Of a DNA stretch of 64,000 nucleotides, positions 10,533-21,444 are shown piece after piece; the first letter of the stretch is position 1, and each line of letters starts with the position of its first letter. This stretch comes from Candidatus Saganbacteria bacterium (lineage in GTDB: Bacteria; Margulisbacteria; WOR-1; XYC2-FULL-46-14; WPAF01). Location: NCBI GenBank assembly GCA_009772965.1, contig WPAF01000008.1, forward strand, positions 1-64,000, written 5' to 3'. The notes beneath the pieces were generated by a model. It was not told where the DNA came from. It ran no database searches and worked only from the letters and a program-made list of their open reading frames with translations. The position numbers and the translations under genes were made by a program.

Positions 10533-11246
10533 CTAATTTCTCGTGTAATTGTTTACAATTTCCAACGCTCTATCAACCGAAACATTGTGATAACCGCTAA
10601 AAAACTGATCGGCAGCCAATTTTCCCCAATATTTTTCTACGCTTTTTCTCCATTTATCATCTGCTGGATGTTGATCTAGAGAACAGCCAAATCCTTGAAG
10701 CTCAGCAGGCGTCAAAGCCAGGGCTAAATAAAACTTATATAGTCCCATTTCTCTATACCAATTAGAAAATTCCTTTGTCGGCCTTAGCCCCGGATTATCT
10801 TCCCTAAAAGTCAATATTGTGTATTTTTCCCCAAAAAATGAAGCGCATAAATTTGCTCCAAAAGTCGGGCTGATATAAACTGATCGGCCATCACCCAATT
10901 GGTGTTCTAAAAAATGATAGTAAAAATTATCTATTTTTATGCCTTCACCTAAAAAATAATTGTTCTCTACTTTAGCCGCCATAAGCTTTAAGTTGCTAAG
11001 TTGAAACTCAAGCCCTAAAAGAACCCCCAACAATGCGCCAGAAATGCCGCAAACCCGAGGAAAAAATTTAAAGCTGCCTACTGTTGTGATTTCTTCAATT
11101 TTCTCCTGGAAAGGCCCAATAATTTTATTTAAATATCCGTTGATTTCATGAACTATAGGCGGCTGATTTGCCATCAGTTTAAGTTGTTTAAATTTAAACT
11201 CAGCCCTTGTCATTGGCTGGCCGATAACTAATAAAGAATTACTCAT
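10533..11246 (-). CDS. Hypothetical protein, weak papain/transglutaminase-like pattern
   Basis: Long ORF; RVCGISGALLG ... FYYHFLEHQLGDGRSVYISPTFG could be a Cys...His arrangement. Confidence 0.45.
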   Translation of the reverse strand: MSNSLLVIGQPMTRAEFKFKQLKLMANQPPIVHEINGYLNKIIGPFQEKIEEITTVGSFKFFPRVCGISGALLGVLLGLEFQLSNLKLMAAKVENNYFLGEGIKIDNFYYHFLEHQLGDGRSVYISPTFGANLCASFFGEKYTILTFREDNPGLRPTKEFSNWYREMGLYKFYLALALTPAELQGFGCSLDQHPADDKWRKSVEKYWGKLAADQFFSGYHNVSVDRALEIVNNYTRN

Positions 11247-11309
11247 ATTTATAACCTATATGGTTTTCTTAATAAATATAGGAAAATTTCACCTAGTAAA
11301 AAAACATCT

Positions 11310-11618
11310 CTATTCCGCGGAGATTATTTTCATGCCTTGTGGTAATGTCTTATTTAATTTGCTAAGTAAATCCTGGGGGGATATTTTTTCAACAAAGCTT
11401 AATTCTGCCGCGCACTCAGAAGATGTTTCTCCAACTTTTAAAGCTCTGGTTTTATAAGAAATCTGCATCCTCGGGTTAAACCCCTGGGAATAAGCTATCG
11501 GCAGTTCGGCTCGCCTAATAGCCCTCTCAAGCACTCGCATATGGTCAAGGTGGGAGATATATTTTATCTCTTCCCCTTTTTCATATGTAATTTTTATCTT
11601 AAGGTTATCTTTGCCCAT
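11310..11618 (-). CDS. Truncated DUF2344 / TIGR03936-type radical SAM-linked protein
   Basis: [49 protein letters not shown] is the family N-terminus; only 102 aa before the stop. Confidence 0.8.
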   Translation of the reverse strand: MGKDNLKIKITYEKGEEIKYISHLDHMRVLERAIRRAELPIAYSQGFNPRMQISYKTRALKVGETSSECAAELSFVEKISPQDLLSKLNKTLPQGMKIISAE

Positions 11619-13222
11619 GGTAATTCCTTTTTTTCATCTATCTCTTCCAAATAACTGTTCATGCTCGATCCGCATTCATTAAACGCCTGCTCCCATATCT
11701 CAAATTTAAAATATTCTGACCAAGCGTCAAAACGGGCGCCAAGCAAATACGCCTTTTCAATAACTTCTGAAAGTTTTTTATCGCCTCTTGAAAATGCTCC
11801 CTCAAGAATACTGGTTTTAGCATCGTGCCAGCGCAACTCAAGCCCTCTGCCTTTTAAGTTTTGCTTCAGGTATTTTTGCCTTTCTATTATTTCTTCTAAT
11901 GAAATCTGCCTTTCCCTTTCAAAAGGCGTATGCGGTTTTGGGATAAAAGTGGATACAGAAGCAGTCACATGCGCCCTTTGCGAATATTCCCTCCCGATTC
12001 CTGAAACTTTTCTCGCCAATTCCGCGATTGCTTCAATATCTGTAAACGTCTCGGTTGGAAGCCCTATCATAAAGTAAAGCTTTAGATTGGTAATGCCTTC
12101 AGAAAATGCGGCTCTTGCTCCTTCAATAATATCCTGCTTGGATAATTTTTTGCCTACTACATCCCGCAAGCGCTGGGTACCGGCTTCAGGCGCCATGGTA
12201 ACAGACGTCGGGCGCACCCTTTGTATCTCTTTTGCCAGCTTCAGGCTAAAAGAATCAAGGCGCAGGGAAGGCAGGGAAAGGCTGACTTTATTCGGCTCAA
12301 TTTTTTTTGCAAGAAATTTGGCCACTTCTTCAATTTGCGTATAATCAGATGAAGAAAGGGAAATCAACGACAAATCCTCATATCCTGTATTTTTTAATAT
12401 CTCAAGCGCTAGCTCAATTACTTTTTCTGGTTTTTTCATCCGCACCGGGTTGTATCCTATGCAAGCGCTGCAAAATTTGCACATATGCTTGCATCCCCGC
12501 ATTATTTCAACCACCGCCCTATCATGGATTGCCGAGATAAACGGGACAATTGGCTTTGTTGGGTATGGCACACTATTAAAATCCTTTACATATCTTTTTG
12601 TGGTTTTATTACCGATTGAAGGGACATAAATTCCCGGAGTTTTTGACAATTTTTCTAATTTCAAATCTTTGTTTTCAGATTTCATGCCTGCAATTAATTC
12701 GGCTATTTCTAAAATAACTTCTTCTCCTTCTCCTATCACAAAAAAGTCAATAAAGTCCTCGATTGGGGATGGATTCATGGCACAGGGGCCGCCGGCAAAA
12801 ACTAGAGGGTGGTCGTTTGTCCTATCCTTAGACCGCAGGGGAATTTTTGACAGGGCGAGCATGTTTAACAGATTTGTATACGTGAGCTCGTGTCCCAGGG
12901 AAAAACCGATTAAATCAAATTTATCGGCAGGCGTCCAAGATTCAAGTGAAAAAAGTGGGATATTATTTTCTTTAAGTTTTTCTTCCATGTCCTGCGCGGG
13001 AGCAAAAACTCTTTCCGCCAAAACATCATCCTTTAAATTAAGTATATGATAAAGTATTTGTATGCCAAGATTGGACATGCCAACCTCGTAAAGATCGGGA
13101 TAAGCAAGCAATACGCGAAGTCTAACTGGTTCCCAGTCCTTGTGTATTGAATTCAACTCATTGCCGATATAGCGGGCAGGTTTTCTGATTTGCGGAAGTA
13201 TGGAATCGATAATACTTTTCAC
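11594..13222 (-). CDS. TIGR03960-type B12-binding-domain radical SAM protein
   Basis: [17 protein letters not shown]-terminus; radical SAM motif [11 protein letters not shown]; adjacent DUF2344 partner. Confidence 0.88.
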   Translation of the reverse strand: MKSIIDSILPQIRKPARYIGNELNSIHKDWEPVRLRVLLAYPDLYEVGMSNLGIQILYHILNLKDDVLAERVFAPAQDMEEKLKENNIPLFSLESWTPADKFDLIGFSLGHELTYTNLLNMLALSKIPLRSKDRTNDHPLVFAGGPCAMNPSPIEDFIDFFVIGEGEEVILEIAELIAGMKSENKDLKLEKLSKTPGIYVPSIGNKTTKRYVKDFNSVPYPTKPIVPFISAIHDRAVVEIMRGCKHMCKFCSACIGYNPVRMKKPEKVIELALEILKNTGYEDLSLISLSSSDYTQIEEVAKFLAKKIEPNKVSLSLPSLRLDSFSLKLAKEIQRVRPTSVTMAPEAGTQRLRDVVGKKLSKQDIIEGARAAFSEGITNLKLYFMIGLPTETFTDIEAIAELARKVSGIGREYSQRAHVTASVSTFIPKPHTPFERERQISLEEIIERQKYLKQNLKGRGLELRWHDAKTSILEGAFSRGDKKLSEVIEKAYLLGARFDAWSEYFKFEIWEQAFNECGSSMNSYLEEIDEKKELPWAKITLR

Positions 13223-15489
13223 TTGACAACAAAACTTATCATTTTATTTGGAATAAATATTGTTTTTACAATTTCTTTGCCGGCAATAAAGTTTCTAATC
13301 TTTTCAGATTCCAAAGCTTTCTTTTTTATTGTTTCTTCATCAGCATCAGCGGCAACAACAATCGTATCGCGCAAGCGGCCGTTGACCTGGACCGGCAAAG
13401 TTATTTCCGATTCAATTAATAATTTTGGGTCATATACTGGCCAAGGCTGTTTGCAAACAGGTTCGTTTTTCCCAATCTGGCGCCACAGCTCTTCAGCCAT
13501 ATGGGGAGCAAAAGGCGAAAGCATCACTAGCAAATTTTCAAATACTGTTTTCACTGTTTCATCTTTTGCTTCATAAAGGGCATTAACCAGCTCCATCAAT
13601 TTTGCAATCGCGGTGTTAAAAGAAAACTTTTCAATATCTTCAGTCACTCCCTTGATTGTTTGATGAAGCTTCCGTTCAACACCAACCCCGCATTTAGCTT
13701 GGGCGTCCGGTTTTGACGAAACCAATCTCCAAACCCGGCCTAAAAAGCGGAAGCATCCTTCTACCCCGGCATCAGACCACTCAAGTTCGCGTTCGGGAGG
13801 AGAAGCAAAAAGAATAAACAACCTGGCAGTATCGGCGCCGTATTTTTCTATAATATAGTCTGGATCAACCACATTTCCTTTTGATTTGCTCATCTTTGCG
13901 CCATCTTTTATTACCATGCCCTGCGTTAAAAGGTTGGTAAACGGCTCGTCAACATGGGAGTAGCCAGCATCAAATAATACCTTTGTAAAGAAGCGGGAAT
14001 ATAATAAATGCAGTATGGCATGTTCAATACCGCCTATGTATTGATCCACCGCCATCCATGTTTTTTCTTTTTCTTTGCTGAAGGGCTCGCTTTCGTTGTG
14101 CGGATCGCAGTAGCGAAAATAATACCAGGAAGAACAATTAAAGGTATCTAATGTGTCTGTTTCCCGATTTGCCTTCATACCGCACTTTGGGCATTTTACA
14201 ACTGAAAATTTAACTTCTGTCGGCAAAAGCACCGGTAAATCTTTTATTGGCACCGGAACGATCCCGCAATTATTACAATAAACAATTGGAATCGGCGCCC
14301 CCCAGTACCTTTGGCGGGAAATAAGCCAATCGCGGAGCTTATAATTAACCTTGCGTTCTGCCACTCCCATTTTTACAAGCTTATCGCCAATTTCGTTATC
14401 AAGCGGCTTATCTATTATGGGAAGGTTGTTTTGCCTTGCAAACTCAAAATCCCTCTGGTCGTGGGCAGGCACTGCCATTACTGCGCCTGTGCCGTATTCC
14501 ATAAGAACATAATCCGCTATCCAGATTGGGACTTTTTCACCATTTGCCGGATTTATCGCAAAGCCGCCGGTAAATACCCCATCTTTTGCGGATTTTATCG
14601 ACCTTTCGCGGGTTAACTCGTGCTGGACTTTTTTAATATATTCAAGGACTGATTTTTCTTGCGGCGTTCCCTTTGAAAGCTCCAGCGCCAAAGGATTTTC
14701 CGGCGCCAGAACCATATATGTTACGCCAAAAAGAGTATCAGGGCGAGTAGTATAAATTACAACCGAAGTGAGGGACGGGGTGAGGATTTTGAATTTTATC
14801 TCCAGCCCTTCACTTTTTCCAATCCAGTTCCTCTGCATGATTTTAACTGATTCCGGCCAGCCGGATAATTTTTCAATATCAAAAAGCAGACGGTCGGCAT
14901 AATCGGTAATTTTTAAAAACCATTGTTCAAGTTCCCGCGTTTCAACAAGAGATTCGCATCTCCAGCAGCGGGCATCTTTTACCTGTTCGTTAGCAAGGAC
15001 TGTTTCGCATTTTGGGCACCAGTTGACCGATGCTTTTTTGCGGTAGGCCAATCCCCTTTCATACATAAGGAGAAACATCCATTGCGTCCATTTATAATAT
15101 TCCGGTTTGCTGGTATTGACTTCGCGGCTCCAATCATATGAAATACCAAGTCGTTTGAGTTGTTTTTTCATCCTTTCAATGCATTTGTCCGTCCAGAGTT
15201 CAGGATGTGTTTGATTTTTTATGGCGGCATTTTCCGCGGGCATGCCAAAGGCATCCCAGCCAATAGGATGGAGGACATTAAATCCCTTCATTGATTTATA
15301 TCGGGCTATTACATCCCCAATAGCGTAGTTGCGGACATGCCCCATATGCAGGTTTCCCGAGGGATAAGGGAACATTACTAAGTTGTAATATTTTTTCTTT
15401 TCTGAAGAATCTGATGCTTCAAAAAGCTTATCTTTTTCCCAAACTTTTTGCCATTTTGGTTCAATTTGAGAGGGGGAATAATCGTTCAT
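13219..15489 (-). CDS. leuS: Leucyl-tRNA synthetase
   Basis: [21 protein letters not shown] (HIGH-like), [24 protein letters not shown] (KMSKS). Confidence 0.97.
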   Translation of the reverse strand: MNDYSPSQIEPKWQKVWEKDKLFEASDSSEKKKYYNLVMFPYPSGNLHMGHVRNYAIGDVIARYKSMKGFNVLHPIGWDAFGMPAENAAIKNQTHPELWTDKCIERMKKQLKRLGISYDWSREVNTSKPEYYKWTQWMFLLMYERGLAYRKKASVNWCPKCETVLANEQVKDARCWRCESLVETRELEQWFLKITDYADRLLFDIEKLSGWPESVKIMQRNWIGKSEGLEIKFKILTPSLTSVVIYTTRPDTLFGVTYMVLAPENPLALELSKGTPQEKSVLEYIKKVQHELTRERSIKSAKDGVFTGGFAINPANGEKVPIWIADYVLMEYGTGAVMAVPAHDQRDFEFARQNNLPIIDKPLDNEIGDKLVKMGVAERKVNYKLRDWLISRQRYWGAPIPIVYCNNCGIVPVPIKDLPVLLPTEVKFSVVKCPKCGMKANRETDTLDTFNCSSWYYFRYCDPHNESEPFSKEKEKTWMAVDQYIGGIEHAILHLLYSRFFTKVLFDAGYSHVDEPFTNLLTQGMVIKDGAKMSKSKGNVVDPDYIIEKYGADTARLFILFASPPERELEWSDAGVEGCFRFLGRVWRLVSSKPDAQAKCGVGVERKLHQTIKGVTEDIEKFSFNTAIAKLMELVNALYEAKDETVKTVFENLLVMLSPFAPHMAEELWRQIGKNEPVCKQPWPVYDPKLLIESEITLPVQVNGRLRDTIVVAADADEETIKKKALESEKIRNFIAGKEIVKTIFIPNKMISFVVK

Positions 15490-15494
15490 AATAA

Positions 15495-15731
15495 TTAATC
15501 GAAATATACTTTAAAAAAATCTTCTTGTTTAAGATTAGCATCTCTTATAATAGCTCTTATCAAACCTGGTCTTAGCGGCGCATTTCCATGAACTGGAATA
15601 GAAAGGTTGGCTTTTTCATTTTCTTTAATCATGATATGATGACTTCCTTTTATCCGGTCAACTATCCATCCAAAACACTCAAGGACTTTAATGCATTCCC
15701 TACCGGAAATTTGCGGAAACTTATGCCCCAC
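15495..15731 (-). CDS. HicA-like toxin (YcfA family)
   Basis: [41 protein letters not shown]; overlaps a HicB-like ORF. Confidence 0.85.
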   Translation of the reverse strand: MGHKFPQISGRECIKVLECFGWIVDRIKGSHHIMIKENEKANLSIPVHGNAPLRPGLIRAIIRDANLKQEDFFKVYFD

Positions 15732-15954
15732 TCACTGCCACCTTTAAATTTCTAATTAAAGGATGGTGATATTTTTCCTTCACTTTGAGGGCTTTAGCAT
15801 TCATTGCTTCCAAGCACCCTTCGATAGCTTCTTTGATGTTTTTTACAGCTTCTTCAATTGAATCGCCCTGGGAGTGACACCCTTTAATTGCCGGGCAGTG
15901 AACTGAATATCCTCCATCTTTCTCTTTTTCTAAAATCACCTTAAATTCAACCAC
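15721..15954 (-). CDS. HicB-like antitoxin
   Basis: EKEKDGGYSVHCPAIKGCHSQGDSIEEAVKNIKEAIEGCLE. Confidence 0.85.
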   Translation of the reverse strand: MVEFKVILEKEKDGGYSVHCPAIKGCHSQGDSIEEAVKNIKEAIEGCLEAMNAKALKVKEKYHHPLIRNLKVAVSGA

Positions 15955-16007
15955 GTTTTACCTCCTGAAACCTACGTCAAATTATATCATAAAGTCGCAG
16001 GATTCGG

Positions 16008-18839
16008 CTATCTAGCCTTCTTTCTCCCCCTCTTTTCCCTTTCTTCTCCGCCAACTTCTTTGGTCTCGGTTCCTTTTTTTACAGCAACTGTTTCCTTTGA
16101 AATATCTGCCGATTTTTTATTTTTAATCTCAACTTTGCCGGTTTTTTCAAAAACCATTTTTCCATCAACAATTTTGGCAGATACCTCGTCTCCGGCTTTA
16201 AATTTCCCCTGGATTATTTCATTGCTCAGGGGATTTTCAATAAACCGCTGGACCGCGCGGCGCAAAGGACGGGCGCCGAATTTTGGGTCATATCCTTCTT
16301 TTACTATCAAGCTCTGCACATCATCGCCGCAAATAATCTTCATATCCTGGTTCTCCATTTGTTTTTGGACATCAAGGATCATCAGCGCCGCGATTTTCTT
16401 AAGCTCTTCATCGGTTAGGGTGTGGAAAACTATTATTTCATCTACGCGATTTAACAACTCCGGGCGGAATTCTTTTTTCATTTCATCCAAAACGGTATTT
16501 TTCATTTGCTCATATGTCGCTTCCCGATCGGATTTTGCCATAAAACCGATTGCTCCCTGCTGTATTATCATCCTCTGCCCGACATTTGTAGTCAATATCA
16601 ATACCGTATTTTTAAAATCCACCACGTGCCCCTTGGAATCAGTCAATCGCCCGTCCTCAAGCACCTGAAGTAAAATATTAAAAACATCCGGGTGCGCTTT
16701 TTCTACTTCGTCAAAAAGAATCACTGAATATGGTTTGCGGCGCACTGCTTCGGTTAATGTACCGCCTTCCTCATAGCCAACATACCCGGGAGGCGCGCCG
16801 ATTAAACGTGAAATGGTGTGCTTTTCCATATATTCTGACATATCTATGCGGATCATTGCTTCAATAGTGCCAAACATAAATTCCGCCAGCCTTTTGGCAA
16901 CTTCAGTTTTACCGACCCCGGTTGGCCCGGCAAAAATAAATGATCCCACCGGCCGCTCCGGCATTTTAAGCCCTGCTCTGCCCCTTCTTATCGCCTGCGC
17001 GATCGCGTCAATCGCTTCTTCCTGCCCAATCACTCTCTTATGAAGGGTTTCTTCCATCTTTAAAAGCTTTTCCATTTCAGCGGCCGTCAGTTTTACAACC
17101 GGAATTCCGGTCCAGTCGGAAACAACTTCGGCAATATCATCTTCTTTGACAACGCTTAAAGAATCTCCTTTTCCCCGCTCTAGCTTCCATTTATCTTCCA
17201 TTTCCTTTACTTTATTTTCAGATTCTTTGATCTGGTCGCGCAGTTTAGCCGCTTTTTCATATTTTTGGTTTGAGGTAGCTTCTTCTTTTTCTTTTTTTAC
17301 CTGCTCCAGGGCTCTTTGCGCTTCTTTTAATTCTCTCGGGGGAGAAATTAAGCGGAGTCTAACCTTTGCCGCCGCCTCATCCATGACATCAATTGCCTTG
17401 TCAGGCAGAAACCGGTCAGAAATATAGCGGTCTGAAAGATTAACCGCCGCTTCAATTGCCGCATCCGGAATTTTTACCCTGTGGTGCTCTTCATACCGGT
17501 CGCGGATCCCCTTTAATATTTCAATTGCCAATTCTTTGGTCGGCTCATTTATCATTACCGGCTGGAATCTCCTTTCAAGCGCCGCGTCTTTTTCAATGTA
17601 TTTGCGGTATTCTTCAATTGTAGTCGCGCCAATTACCTGCAGTTCTCCTCTCGCAAGCGCCGGCTTAAGCATGTTGGCAGCGTCAATGGCTCCTTCTGCC
17701 GCGCCCGCCCCCACTAAAGTGTGCAGTTCGTCGATAAATAATATAATCTGGCGTTTTTTAGCGATTATCTCGTCCAATACTTTTTTCACCCGCGATTCAA
17801 ATTCGCCGCGATATTTTGTCCCCGCAACCATGCCGCCAAGATCAAGCGCTATCAACTGCTTTCCTTTAAGGATTTCCGGGACATCCCCATTAATAATCCT
17901 TTGGGCAAGGCCTTCAACAATCGCGGTTTTCCCAACACCCGGATCTCCCAACAGCGCCGGATTGTTTTTGGTTCGGCGCGAAAGAATGCGAATCACGCGG
18001 TCAACTTCTTTTTCCCTGTCGATAACAGGATCAAGCCGCCCCTCTTTAGCATCAAGGGTTAAATCCCTGCCAAACTGTGAAAGCGCCGCTTTTCTTGGGG
18101 GCTGGGCAACTGCAGTCCCAGGCATTCCCCCCCCAAGCTGAAACCCGGGAAAACCAAACATTTCTTCTTCTTCAAATTCTGACGGCACATCATCCGGAGG
18201 CGTTTGCGCTTTTTCCGATTCGCTTAAAATCTGTTTTGCCGCTTTTTCAAAAGTGACTTTGCGCTTATGCAGGGATTGCGCGGCAATTGATTCGCCTTCC
18301 CTGATTATTCCCAATAAAATATGTTCGGATCCGACATAATTAAAACCCATTTCGCGCGCCGCGTTATAAGCAAGCTCCAGCACTTTTTTGGCTCTTGGGG
18401 AAAGGGTTATTTCTTTCGGCTGTTTATCGCCGTGGCCGATAAGGGATTCAATATCTGAAAAAATATCAACTATTTTAACTCCAAGCGCCTCAAGCACTTT
18501 GTAGGCTGATCCTTCTTCTTTTATAAGCCCCAAAAGCAAATGCTCGGCAGTTAAGTGGTCGTGCGACAGCCTCTTTGCTTCTTCATTGGCGAGGTGGATA
18601 ACTTTTTGAGCAGATTCTGAAAAATAATCGTATATCCTGTCTGCCTGCCTGCGCTTAAAAAGAGAGGCGAAAATATCCGGAATTTCAAAAAATCCCGGGA
18701 AGCCAAATTCATTCGTAGTAAAGCCAAGCTTTTCCGCGCATCCCGCGCAAAGATGCCTCACGATTTTCTTCCCGTTTACAATCCTGGTTACATGGACAGT
18801 CGCCGGATTCAAGTGACATTCGTCGCAAATCATAGCCAT
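16008..18839 (-). CDS. clpC: ClpC-type AAA+ ATPase with N-terminal McsA-like zinc finger
   Basis: Two Walker A motifs (GDPGVGKT, GPTGVGKT), Clp-N repeats, UVR-like coil; N-terminal CDECHLNPATVHVTRIVNGKKIVRHLCAGCAEKLG. Confidence 0.95.
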   Translation of the reverse strand: MAMICDECHLNPATVHVTRIVNGKKIVRHLCAGCAEKLGFTTNEFGFPGFFEIPDIFASLFKRRQADRIYDYFSESAQKVIHLANEEAKRLSHDHLTAEHLLLGLIKEEGSAYKVLEALGVKIVDIFSDIESLIGHGDKQPKEITLSPRAKKVLELAYNAAREMGFNYVGSEHILLGIIREGESIAAQSLHKRKVTFEKAAKQILSESEKAQTPPDDVPSEFEEEEMFGFPGFQLGGGMPGTAVAQPPRKAALSQFGRDLTLDAKEGRLDPVIDREKEVDRVIRILSRRTKNNPALLGDPGVGKTAIVEGLAQRIINGDVPEILKGKQLIALDLGGMVAGTKYRGEFESRVKKVLDEIIAKKRQIILFIDELHTLVGAGAAEGAIDAANMLKPALARGELQVIGATTIEEYRKYIEKDAALERRFQPVMINEPTKELAIEILKGIRDRYEEHHRVKIPDAAIEAAVNLSDRYISDRFLPDKAIDVMDEAAAKVRLRLISPPRELKEAQRALEQVKKEKEEATSNQKYEKAAKLRDQIKESENKVKEMEDKWKLERGKGDSLSVVKEDDIAEVVSDWTGIPVVKLTAAEMEKLLKMEETLHKRVIGQEEAIDAIAQAIRRGRAGLKMPERPVGSFIFAGPTGVGKTEVAKRLAEFMFGTIEAMIRIDMSEYMEKHTISRLIGAPPGYVGYEEGGTLTEAVRRKPYSVILFDEVEKAHPDVFNILLQVLEDGRLTDSKGHVVDFKNTVLILTTNVGQRMIIQQGAIGFMAKSDREATYEQMKNTVLDEMKKEFRPELLNRVDEIIVFHTLTDEELKKIAALMILDVQKQMENQDMKIICGDDVQSLIVKEGYDPKFGARPLRRAVQRFIENPLSNEIIQGKFKAGDEVSAKIVDGKMVFEKTGKVEIKNKKSADISKETVAVKKGTETKEVGGEEREKRGRKKAR

Positions 18840-18921
18840 AATTTTTCTCCCTTTCTATATTATTGGAACATTATACCTTAATTGGGCGTTTTATGTGAAA
18901 TCTTTCTGCAATTTTGTCAAA

Positions 18922-19584
18922 TTAATTAAATAACTTCTCAAGCTCCCTGATGCCGTCAATAACAAAATCCGGCTTTGCCTGCAGCAGCTCATCTTTTGAT
19001 TGAAAGCCATAGGTTGCGGCGCAAGTGCGTATCCCGGCATTCCTGCCGGTTTCAACATCTATTGTCATATCCCCCACTATTAAAGCCTTTTCCTTTTTTA
19101 TTTTGTACTTATTTAATGCTTTGATGATCACGCAAGGATCCGGTTTCAAACACGGGGCATTATCGCCGCCAAATATCTCATCAAAACATTTAATTATTTC
19201 CTTTTCTGTTAATATCAACCTGATAAATTCATCTTTTTTGTTTGAAATAATTATTTTTACTTTATCCTTATAATACTCAAGTATTTCTTTTATGCCAGGG
19301 TAAAGCTTAATGTTTTTAATCCCATTATCTAAATAATGCTTAAAATAAACCCTCATTGCCCGCTCAATAACTTTTGGATCCTTGCTCGATATAGCTCCAG
19401 AAACCAGCGGCACCTCGCCATATCCCACAAATTTAAATATTTCCTCATCTGTTTTTGGGGCGAAACCAAGCTCTAAAATCATTGCTTGTATCGATTTAAC
19501 CGCCGCCGGGATTGAATCAGCCAGCGTCCCGTCAAAATCAAAAATAAATAAATCAATTGGCAAAGGCATAACGCAGATTAACAC
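18922..19584 (-). CDS. HAD-family phosphatase (phosphoglycolate phosphatase-like)
   Basis: FDFDGTLADSIPAAVKSI motif I and IVGDMTIDVETGRNAGI motif IV. Confidence 0.88.
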   Translation of the reverse strand: MLICVMPLPIDLFIFDFDGTLADSIPAAVKSIQAMILELGFAPKTDEEIFKFVGYGEVPLVSGAISSKDPKVIERAMRVYFKHYLDNGIKNIKLYPGIKEILEYYKDKVKIIISNKKDEFIRLILTEKEIIKCFDEIFGGDNAPCLKPDPCVIIKALNKYKIKKEKALIVGDMTIDVETGRNAGIRTCAATYGFQSKDELLQAKPDFVIDGIRELEKLFN

Positions 19585-19612
19585 ATTTTTAAATGGGCAA
19601 CAAGAAGCATGT

Positions 19613-19618
19613 TATAAT
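19613..19618 (+). promoter_or_regulatory. Putative -10 element TATAAT, 9 nt before ATG at 19628
   Basis: TGTTATAATAAGCATCGTATG; extended -10-like. Confidence 0.45.
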
Positions 19619-19627
19619 AAGCATCGT

Positions 19628-20338
19628 ATGAAAATAATATTTATTCATGGCTCCGGAACTGACAAAAACGCATGGAATAACACAATCGAAACGCTTAAAA
19701 ACAGGCACAAATGCTTTGCCGTAAACTTTAACGACCGGTTTGGGGATCCTGCCGAGCAGGCTTTAGAGCTTGGCAAATTCCTTGACCAATTCAAAAACGA
19801 TTCTTTTGTCTTAGTTGCCCACTCATCAGGCGGGTTGGCTGCGAGAAAATATTTGGCAGATAATTTTCAAAGCCATAAAACCCTGAAATTAATAACCATT
19901 GGGACTCCAAACTTGGGGTCATTCGGAATGTTTTTTAACTATGCCCCAATTTTAGTTGAAATTATTGCTTCAATTATCGCCTTGGCAACCGAAAAGTATT
20001 TTTTATTTTCTATAGCATTATTGGCTGCCGGGCTCGATTATATTTTTTATCTTTTGGGGATTAAATTATTATCAAAAGCCGCCTCAGCAATCAAGCCAAA
20101 TTCTAGGTTTTTACAAGACTTAAACTCAAAGCCGCTCCCAAAAGATGTTGAGTATATATCAATTGTAAGCAAACCTTGGTATCATTTCTTTGGCGACGGT
20201 TTAGCTTCATGTGAAAGCCAAAGATTAAGCGCAAAATGCATTTCAAATTTTAAAGAAATAAAATACAAAGAAATAAATATCAATTGTCCGCGCACCCAAG
20301 AACCAAACGCAGTCGATGCAATATCCTCAGTAATTTAA
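19628..20338 (+). CDS. Alpha/beta-hydrolase (RBBP9/YdeN-like)
   Basis: MKIIFIHGSGTDKNAW and nucleophile elbow VAHSSGGLAARKY; start chosen over the ORF-track start at 19382. Confidence 0.75.
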   Translation: MKIIFIHGSGTDKNAWNNTIETLKNRHKCFAVNFNDRFGDPAEQALELGKFLDQFKNDSFVLVAHSSGGLAARKYLADNFQSHKTLKLITIGTPNLGSFGMFFNYAPILVEIIASIIALATEKYFLFSIALLAAGLDYIFYLLGIKLLSKAASAIKPNSRFLQDLNSKPLPKDVEYISIVSKPWYHFFGDGLASCESQRLSAKCISNFKEIKYKEININCPRTQEPNAVDAISSVI

Positions 20339-20384
20339 TATTTCTGGCTTGTTAATTGCTTGCCTTCTGATCAAATAAAAGGAG

Positions 20385-20732
20385 GTGAACAAAATGGCAT
20401 CATTAAACACAACTATCCTCACAGGCCGGCTAACTGCTGATCCCGAGCTTAGGTATACAAACAATGAAAAACCAGTAGCTCATTTTAGATTGGCGGTAAA
20501 CCGCTTCAATAAAAAAGGCGAAAACTCTGCTGATTTTCTAAATTGCGTTGCCTGGGGCGGATTGGCTAAAGTATGCGGCGATTACCTGAAAAAAGGACGG
20601 TTAGTAGCAGTAGAAGGACGCATCAAGGTTAGTTCCTACAAAGATAAAAAGGGACAAAATCAAAATTGGACCGAAATTGTTGCAAACAATATCCAAATGC
20701 TTGACAAGGCTCCTGTTCCAGTTAATAAGTAA
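20385..20732 (+). CDS. ssb: Single-stranded DNA-binding protein
   Basis: TTILTGRLTADPELRYTNNEKPVAHFRLAVNR ... GRIKVSSYKDKKGQNQNWTEIVANNIQML. Confidence 0.95.
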   Translation: MNKMASLNTTILTGRLTADPELRYTNNEKPVAHFRLAVNRFNKKGENSADFLNCVAWGGLAKVCGDYLKKGRLVAVEGRIKVSSYKDKKGQNQNWTEIVANNIQMLDKAPVPVNK

Positions 20733-20740
20733 ATAAATGC

Positions 20741-20768
20741 AGGGCCTGAGATTCCTCGCTCAGGCCCT
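20741..20768 (+). terminator. Rho-independent-type terminator after ssb
   Basis: AGGGCCTGAG-ATTCCTCG-CTCAGGCCCT followed by CTTTATAT. Confidence 0.75.
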
Positions 20769-20778
20769 CTTTATATGA

Positions 20779-20784
20779 TATAAT
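20779..20784 (+). promoter_or_regulatory. Putative -10 element TATAAT, 6 nt before ATG at 20791
   Basis: GATATAATTTTTTCATG. Confidence 0.45.
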
Positions 20785-20790
20785 TTTTTC

Positions 20791-21444
20791 ATGAAAAAGT
20801 GTTTCCTTTTTTTGTTGGTTGTATTTTTATTGATCAATGGAAGCGCTTTCGCAAAGGAAATAATTAAGCTCCCCCTGCCCAAAACTAACGGTAAAATGTC
20901 TTTGGAAGAAGCATTATATCATCGGCGTTCGGAGCGATCGTTTTATAATTCTCCTTTAAGCAATGAACAAATCGCGCAATTGCTGTGGGCGGCGCAGGGG
21001 ATTACGGAAAACACCTGGAGATTAAGGACAGCCCCTTCTTCTGGAGCTATTTATCCGCTCGAATTATATCTTGTAAATTCTTTAGGGGTTTATCGTTATT
21101 TGCCGGAAAGTCATTCTCTTGAACTTCATTTAAAAGGAGATAAGCGCCTTTCGCTTATGCGTGCGTCTTTGGGCCAGCAGTTTGTCGGCGAAGCAGGGAT
21201 AATTGTTATTGTTTGCGCTGATTTTGAAAAATCCCGGGCAAAATACGGCTTGCGCGCCGATCGCTATGTCCCCCTGGAGGGCGGTCATGCCGCGCAAAAT
21301 ATTTTGCTCCAGTCTGTAGCCCTTGGATTGGGTGCTGTCCCTGTTGGATCGTTCTGGGATGATGTGGTCATGGCAGTCATAGCCCTGCCCTATTGCCAGG
21401 AGCCGCTGTATCTGATCCCGATCGGATATATTAAGCAGACATGA
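20791..21444 (+). CDS. Exported SagB/ThcOx-type nitroreductase-family protein
   Basis: Signal peptide; RRSERSFYNSPLSNEQIAQLLWAAQGIT, PSSGAIYPLELYLV, GHAAQNILLQSVALGLGAVPVGSF. Confidence 0.85.
   Translation: MKKCFLFLLVVFLLINGSAFAKEIIKLPLPKTNGKMSLEEALYHRRSERSFYNSPLSNEQIAQLLWAAQGITENTWRLRTAPSSGAIYPLELYLVNSLGVYRYLPESHSLELHLKGDKRLSLMRASLGQQFVGEAGIIVIVCADFEKSRAKYGLRADRYVPLEGGHAAQNILLQSVALGLGAVPVGSFWDDVVMAVIALPYCQEPLYLIPIGYIKQT

Noticed and set aside
18630-18660. ctgtctgcctgcctgcgc as another PACRQAG palindrome
   Set aside because: Not palindromic; ordinary clpC coding sequence.
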